From contig JAEYRK010000012.1 in the NCBI GenBank assembly GCA_023435645.1, positions 1 through 16,905 on the forward strand: a stretch of 16,905 bases of DNA, given 5' to 3'. Source of the DNA: Bacillota bacterium (GTDB lineage: Bacteria > Bacillota > Clostridia > Lachnospirales > Lachnospiraceae). Of this stretch, positions 12,732 to 16,905 are shown piece by piece. The notes under the pieces are model-generated. The model ran no database searches, was not told the DNA's origin, and saw nothing but the letters and a program-made list of their open reading frames with translations. Positions within the stretch are counted from its first letter, which is position 1. Each line of letters opens with the position of its first letter. The position numbers were made by a program, and so were the translations under genes.

Positions 12732-15035
12732 ATGAGTATTTATGATACATTGAACCCGGAGCAGAGACGAGCAGTGCTCCATGACAAGGGGCCGTTGCTG
12801 ATTCTGGCAGGAGCCGGCTCCGGCAAGACCAGGGTACTTACCCATCGGATCGCATATCTGATCGAGGAGCGGGGTGTGAATCCATACCATATCCTTGCAA
12901 TCACCTTCACCAATAAAGCCGCCAAGGAGATGAGGGAACGAGTGGATCGAATCATCGGAAATGGTGCCGAGAATATCTGGGTCAGTACCTTCCACTCCAC
13001 CTGTGTCAAAATCCTCCGAAGATTTATTGATACCATTGGATATGAACGCAGCTTTACAATTTATGATACCGATGACCAGAAGACTCTGATGAAGGAGGTC
13101 TGCAAGTATCTGGGGATTGATACAAAGCAAATGAATGAGCGCAGTATTCTATCCGCCATCTCCAAGGCCAAGGATGAGCTGATCTCTCCGGAGGAATTTG
13201 AGCTTAGGGCCGGGGATTACCAGGAGAAGAAAATTGCCCAGGCCTATATTCAGTATCAAAAGAGGCTGAAGGCCAACAATGCTTTAGATTTTGATGACCT
13301 GATCTGCAAGACCGTGGAGCTGTTCCAGAAGAATGAGCAGGCTCTGAACTATTATCAGAACCGATTCCGCTATATCATGGTGGATGAATATCAGGATACA
13401 AATACAGCCCAATTCCGGCTAATCCACCTACTGGCCTCAGGAAGGAATGAATTTGGGGAAAAGGAGCATAATCTCTGCGTCGTCGGTGATGATGATCAAT
13501 CCATCTATAAATTCCGCGGCGCAAATATCTATAATATTCTCAATTTTGAACAGGCCTACCCCAATACCCAGGTGATCAAGCTGGAGCAGAATTATCGCTC
13601 CACTAAGTCCATCCTGAATGCTGCCAATGAGGTAATCAGCCATAACAAGGGCAGAAAGGACAAGTCTCTTTGGACGGATAATGAGGAGGGCGAGCCGGTT
13701 CATTTTAACCAATATGATACAGATTTTGAAGAGGTGGATCAAATCACAGCAGAGATAAAGCAGGCCGTGGATCGCGGGGAAGCCAAATACAATGATTTTG
13801 CCATCCTCTATCGAACGAATGCACAGTCCCGTCTGTTTGAAGAAAAGCTCATCCTACGGAATATTCCCTATAAGATTATCGGAAGCGTTAGCTTCTATGC
13901 CAGAAAGGAAATCAAGGATATCCTGGCTTATCTAAAAACCATTGATAACGGACAGGATGATATTGCGATCAAGAGAATCATAAATGTGCCCCGCCGTGGC
14001 ATCGGCCAGACCACCATTGATAAGGTCAATGATTATGCCCTGATAAATGAAATCAGCTTCTATGATGCCCTGACCCGGGCAGCCTTCATTCCGGGGCTGG
14101 AACGAACTGCTGCAAAGATCAACCCCTTCGTCAGTATGATTGAGGGCCTTAGGTCCCGCCTCAGGCAGGAGGGTTATCCTCTGCATGAGCTGATTGATGA
14201 TATCCTGGATGCAACGGGATATTTAAGAGAGTTAGAATCAGAGGATTCCGAGGAGGCACAGGATCGAATCTCAAACATTGATGAATTGGTGAATAAGCTG
14301 GTCACCTATGAGGAAAATGCCCTGGAGCAGCCTACCTTAAGCGGCTTCCTAGAGGAGGTGGCATTGGTTTCTGACATTGATAACCTCGATGAAAGCGCCG
14401 ACAAAATCGTTCTGATGACCCTACATAGCGCAAAGGGTTTAGAATTCCCCCATGTATACCTATGCGGTATGGAGGACGGCATCTTCCCCGGTTATATGTC
14501 CATTTATGCCAATAATCCGGATGTTGAGATTGAGGAGGAACGCAGACTCTGTTATGTGGGCATTACAAGGGCAATGAAATCCTTATCCTTAAGTGCTGCA
14601 AGACAGCGCATGCTCCGTGGTGAGACCCAGTTCAATAAGCCCTCAAGGTTCCTTCAGGAAATCCCCAGGTATCTGCTAAAGATGAGTGCACCGACGCAGA
14701 AGAAGGTCGGCTTCAGGGATAACAGCTTCCGCTTCGATAGTGGCTCCTCTCTGGATAAGTCCCTTGACTTTGAGAAAAACTCGGACAACAAATACAGCCA
14801 GTCCCAGATCTCCTACAAGCCCTTTTCCTCTCCCGAGCCGAAGCAGTTCGCCGGTAATAGCTTGGGTTCCCTGGATTATGGTGTCGGTGATTCTGTAAAG
14901 CATATCAAATTCGGTGTGGGAATTGTCACAGATATCACCAAGGGGGGTAAGGATTATGAGGTTACTGTGGACTTCCCCAACTTCGGAGTAAAAAAGCTGT
15001 TATCCTCCTTTGCAAATCTAATTCGAATCAACTAA
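12732..15035 (+). CDS. pcrA: ATP-dependent DNA helicase PcrA (UvrD/Rep family)
   Basis: A 767-residue superfamily 1A 3'-5' DNA helicase for repair and for clearing replication blocks. The motifs run in order: Q motif LNPEQRRAV (7-15), Walker A AGAGSGKT (26-33), motif Ia ITFTNKAAKEM, VDEYQDTN (about 217-224), GDDDQSIYKFRGA (about 251-263), LEQNYRST, TLHSAKGLEFPHVYLCGMEDGIFP, and EEERRLCYVGITRA. After a Ser/Asp/Lys-rich linker the final 50 residues (GVGDSVKHIKFGVGIV to the end) form the Tudor-like domain that in PcrA contacts RNA polymerase. GGAGG lies 5 bases before the ATG at 12732; the TTG at 12720 overlaps it. No frame break or motif loss is seen. No pcrB or ligA follows, unlike in Bacilli. 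Confidence 0.97.
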   Translation: MSIYDTLNPEQRRAVLHDKGPLLILAGAGSGKTRVLTHRIAYLIEERGVNPYHILAITFTNKAAKEMRERVDRIIGNGAENIWVSTFHSTCVKILRRFIDTIGYERSFTIYDTDDQKTLMKEVCKYLGIDTKQMNERSILSAISKAKDELISPEEFELRAGDYQEKKIAQAYIQYQKRLKANNALDFDDLICKTVELFQKNEQALNYYQNRFRYIMVDEYQDTNTAQFRLIHLLASGRNEFGEKEHNLCVVGDDDQSIYKFRGANIYNILNFEQAYPNTQVIKLEQNYRSTKSILNAANEVISHNKGRKDKSLWTDNEEGEPVHFNQYDTDFEEVDQITAEIKQAVDRGEAKYNDFAILYRTNAQSRLFEEKLILRNIPYKIIGSVSFYARKEIKDILAYLKTIDNGQDDIAIKRIINVPRRGIGQTTIDKVNDYALINEISFYDALTRAAFIPGLERTAAKINPFVSMIEGLRSRLRQEGYPLHELIDDILDATGYLRELESEDSEEAQDRISNIDELVNKLVTYEENALEQPTLSGFLEEVALVSDIDNLDESADKIVLMTLHSAKGLEFPHVYLCGMEDGIFPGYMSIYANNPDVEIEEERRLCYVGITRAMKSLSLSAARQRMLRGETQFNKPSRFLQEIPRYLLKMSAPTQKKVGFRDNSFRFDSGSSLDKSLDFEKNSDNKYSQSQISYKPFSSPEPKQFAGNSLGSLDYGVGDSVKHIKFGVGIVTDITKGGKDYEVTVDFPNFGVKKLLSSFANLIRIN

Positions 15036-15209
15036 ACCAGCCATTGGTAGGAAGCCTTCATTTAACCCAACTTTTTGTTCTGATATGCAGCATGCATAAA
15101 AAACCATATGAGATGAAATGCTAACATATAGTAAACCAAGTGTTTTGAACCGGGAAGCTATATGGCTCTCAAAGCACATCATATCATAAAGCAGGAAAGG
15201 ATGTATCTC

Positions 15210-15485
15210 ATGGCGGATAAATTAGATGACTTTTTAAATGCAATCAAGCTGGGTGAATTAATCCACCGAAAGGCTCCGGAAGAAAGAAGAAGGAATACCC
15301 TACTAATCATACTGGCAATCGTCGGCGGAGTGGCTGCCATCGCTGCAATTGCTTATGCGGTCTACAGATATATGAATCCGGATTATATGAATGATTTTGA
15401 TGACGAATTCGATGAGTATGAGGAAGAAGAGGATATCACTGATGAATTGGCAAAGCCCCAGGAGGCAGTCATTTCTGAAGAATAA
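15210..15485 (+). CDS. Small single-TM protein with acidic C-terminal tail
   Basis: A 91-residue protein with three parts: an N-terminal amphipathic segment ending in a basic patch (PEERRRN, 23-29), one membrane helix of Ile/Ala/Val (about 30-52), and a very acidic tail (62-78, mostly Asp and Glu). The basic patch before the helix predicts an N-in topology, with the acidic tail outside. GGAAAGGA lies 9 bases before the ATG at 15210; the frame is open from an ATG at 15162 that has a poorer ribosome binding site. I recognise no functional family. It follows pcrA by 174 bases with no clear terminator between, so read-through is possible. Confidence 0.75.
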   Translation: MADKLDDFLNAIKLGELIHRKAPEERRRNTLLIILAIVGGVAAIAAIAYAVYRYMNPDYMNDFDDEFDEYEEEEDITDELAKPQEAVISEE

Positions 15486-15511
15486 ACTCCTTATCAATGA
15501 AGCAATCTCCG

Positions 15512-15552
15512 ATCAGAAGCCGTAGCTCCTTCAAACATCGGCTGTTTCTTTT
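15512..15552 (+). terminator. Weak terminator-like hairpin after the small membrane protein
   Basis: AGCCG and CGGCT form a 5-bp stem around a loop of about 16 bases, followed by GTTTCTTTT on the plus strand. It is weak alone but lies just ahead of the strong bidirectional hairpin at 15575-15608. Confidence 0.4.
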
Positions 15553-15574
15553 AATATCTACCATACCCAATCAT

Positions 15575-15608
15575 AAAAAATGCGGATCCCGAAGAATCCG
15601 CATTTTTT
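15575..15608. terminator. Bidirectional terminator between convergent genes
   Basis: AAAAAATGCGGAT (15575-15587) and ATCCGCATTTTTT (15596-15608) form a perfect 13-bp stem with an 8-base loop and T runs on both strands. It lies 9 bases past the stop of the minus-strand binding-protein gene and about 90 bases past the plus-strand small membrane protein gene, so it can end both. Confidence 0.88.
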
Positions 15609-15617
15609 TACCATTTG

Positions 15618-16610
15618 CTATTTCAGTGCCTGGTCTGCATATTGCGTAGTAATAATCTTGTCGTAAGGAACACGGGCTGATAGCTCTCCCGCTCCCTCCA
15701 AAATATCCTGCAGGAGCTCCAGACTCTCCTTCTCGAAGACTAAATTATCCTTCCATGTATCCTGCTCATAATACCTGGTAACAATCTTAATAAGGGTATC
15801 CTTTTTGGTTTCCTTGAATTGAGGCGAAATCACATCCGCAATCTGCTCCGGGGTATGGGTCTGCACATAATCCATACCCTTCTGGATTGCATTGGTAAAT
15901 TTCTGAATTACCTCCGGATTCTTCTTGATATAACTCTTCTTGGCGGAAAATGCAGTATAAGGAACCTTACCACTCTCAACGCCCAGGGAGGCCACTACCT
16001 TACCCGTGCCTTCCAGCTCAAGCCCCGTAGCAGCCGGTTCGAACTCAATGGTATAATCTCCGGTACCCGCTGCAAAGGCTTGGGAAGTCAGACCAAAATC
16101 AATATTCTGAACAATCGTCAGGTCTGTTTTCGGATCAATCCCCTGCTTCTTTAAAATGTACTCAAATACCATCTCCGGCATTCCGCCCTTCCTCCCACCG
16201 ATCACGGTCTTACCCTTCACGTTATCCCAGGAGAATTCCTCTGCCTTGTCCCTGGATACCAGAAAGTTACCGGCACGCTGGGTCAGCTGTGCGAAATTGA
16301 TGACATAGTCCTCAGCACCTTCATTATATACATAGATGGATGCTTCGGCTCCCATGAACCCTATGTCGCAATCGCCACTGAGCACTGCTGTCATTGTCTT
16401 ATCGGCCCCAAGTCCATTTACCAGATTGACCTTAAGCCCTTCCTCCTCAAAGTATCCTTCCTCAAATGCCACATACATCGGTGCATAGAAGATCGAATGA
16501 GCAACTTCATTCAACGTAATTTCCGTTATTCCGTCCTTACTTTTGCAGCCGGTAAACAGTGTTGCTGCCATTGCAAATAAAGCAAGTATGCAGATTAATT
16601 TTCGTTTCAT
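15618..16610 (-). CDS. ABC transporter substrate-binding lipoprotein, NMT1/SsuA/ThiY type
   Basis: A 330-residue lipoprotein with a signal peptide and lipobox LFTGC (Cys22). The mature part follows the NitT/TauT/NMT1-like pattern: NEVAHSIFYAPMYVAFEEGYFEEEGLKVNLV (about 34-64), a Gly-Asp-Cys-Asp-Ile-Gly-Phe core near 84-90, VKGKTVIGGRKGG (about 130-142) and a C-terminal helical lobe. Family members deliver sulfonates, nitrate, bicarbonate or thiamine-pyrimidine precursors to an ABC importer; the ligand cannot be read from the sequence. GGGAGGG precedes the ATG. No permease or ATPase gene lies next to it in the window: downstream is a terminator and upstream a divergent gene, so it is an orphan here. 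Confidence 0.92.
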   Translation of the reverse strand: MKRKLICILALFAMAATLFTGCKSKDGITEITLNEVAHSIFYAPMYVAFEEGYFEEEGLKVNLVNGLGADKTMTAVLSGDCDIGFMGAEASIYVYNEGAEDYVINFAQLTQRAGNFLVSRDKAEEFSWDNVKGKTVIGGRKGGMPEMVFEYILKKQGIDPKTDLTIVQNIDFGLTSQAFAAGTGDYTIEFEPAATGLELEGTGKVVASLGVESGKVPYTAFSAKKSYIKKNPEVIQKFTNAIQKGMDYVQTHTPEQIADVISPQFKETKKDTLIKIVTRYYEQDTWKDNLVFEKESLELLQDILEGAGELSARVPYDKIITTQYADQALK

Positions 16611-16843
16611 TGATGCCCTCCCAGAAACAAATATACTACCTCTACCAATATATCTTTTCCAGTGAATGGTTGTGCATGTTTCGTAAGCCTTTTATCAAAT
16701 ATTCCTATTGCTGTATTTTGCTCTAAAATAACCATTTATCCCAATGAACTCCTCTCATATTTCATATCCCCCTGCAAATCCTAAATTTAATGGAAAGGTA
16801 GTGGGATCATATGCGATGTAACAGAAATCCGAGAGGATTGATC

Positions 16844-16905
16844 ATGAAAAAGATAGTTAGACGAATTCTCGCAGCACTGCTGCTCTTTTCCTTTCTCTCC
16901 ATGAC
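16844..16905 (+). CDS. Start of a secreted protein, cut by the right edge
   Basis: The first 20 codons read MKKIVRRILAALLLFSFLSM, a typical signal peptide with a basic start and hydrophobic core. AGAGG lies 7 bases before the ATG. The rest is outside the window, so its function cannot be stated. It is divergent from the binding-protein gene; the 233-base gap between them holds no promoter pair I would defend, only a weak TTGTGC-17-TATCAA on the plus strand (about 16669-16697). Confidence 0.6.
   Translation, partial: MKKIVRRILAALLLFSFLSM

Noticed and set aside
12699..13130. 143-residue minus-strand frame over the 5' end of pcrA
   Set aside because: pcrA has all helicase motifs in this stretch; the antisense frame is a shadow.

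Overview
The window looks like the chromosome of a low-to-mid GC, Gram-positive member of the Clostridia, most likely a Lachnospiraceae relative. The basis is a PcrA helicase next to a YerC/TrpR-like regulator and a DUF1836 protein, strong AGGAGG-type ribosome binding sites, sigma-A-type promoters, two lipobox lipoproteins and a Dlt-type cell-envelope pathway. I saw no tRNA, rRNA, CRISPR array, transposase or phage gene, and no gene-free stretch longer than 300 bases.

Layout. (1) Bases 1-8118, minus strand: an apparent seven-gene unit read right to left. A good sigma-A promoter (8090-8118) precedes a membrane-anchored transglutaminase-like protein with Ig-like repeats. After it come an Asp/Glu-racemase-family enzyme, a DltA-like adenylating enzyme, a DltC-like carrier protein, a DltB-like MBOAT acyltransferase, a DltD-like SGNH protein and a small lipoprotein. 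(2) 8297-10846, minus: a large protein with a KaiC-like N-terminal region and a PPDK-type ATP-grasp domain but no visible phosphohistidine swivelling domain. (3) 11050-11646, plus: a 58-residue Cys-rich zinc-ribbon-like protein, which a longest-ORF caller misses because it lies in another frame, then a YerC/TrpR-family regulator with an 18-bp perfect palindrome in its putative promoter. (4) 11756-12538, minus: a DUF1836 protein behind a perfect consensus promoter. (5) 12732-15485, plus: pcrA and a small one-TM acidic-tailed protein. (6) 15618-16610, minus: an orphan NMT1/SsuA-type substrate-binding lipoprotein, then the start of a plus-strand secreted protein cut by the window edge.

The most interesting part is the Dlt-like unit. 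Every step of the D-alanylation relay has a counterpart: adenylation, carrier thioester, MBOAT with a C-terminal FxYxxF motif in place of a separate DltX, and an extracytoplasmic SGNH protein. Three details depart from the classical system. The adenylation pocket has Lys205 and Gly273 where DltA has a hydrophobic residue and its characteristic Cys. The SGNH protein reads GDC where a Ser nucleophile is expected. A racemase of the Asp/Glu family sits at the head of the cluster. Taken together these suggest a surface polymer being acylated with an amino acid other than D-Ala, possibly an acidic one, perhaps through an extracellular Cys thioester. The substrate assignment is an inference from by-eye alignment and context and has not been shown.
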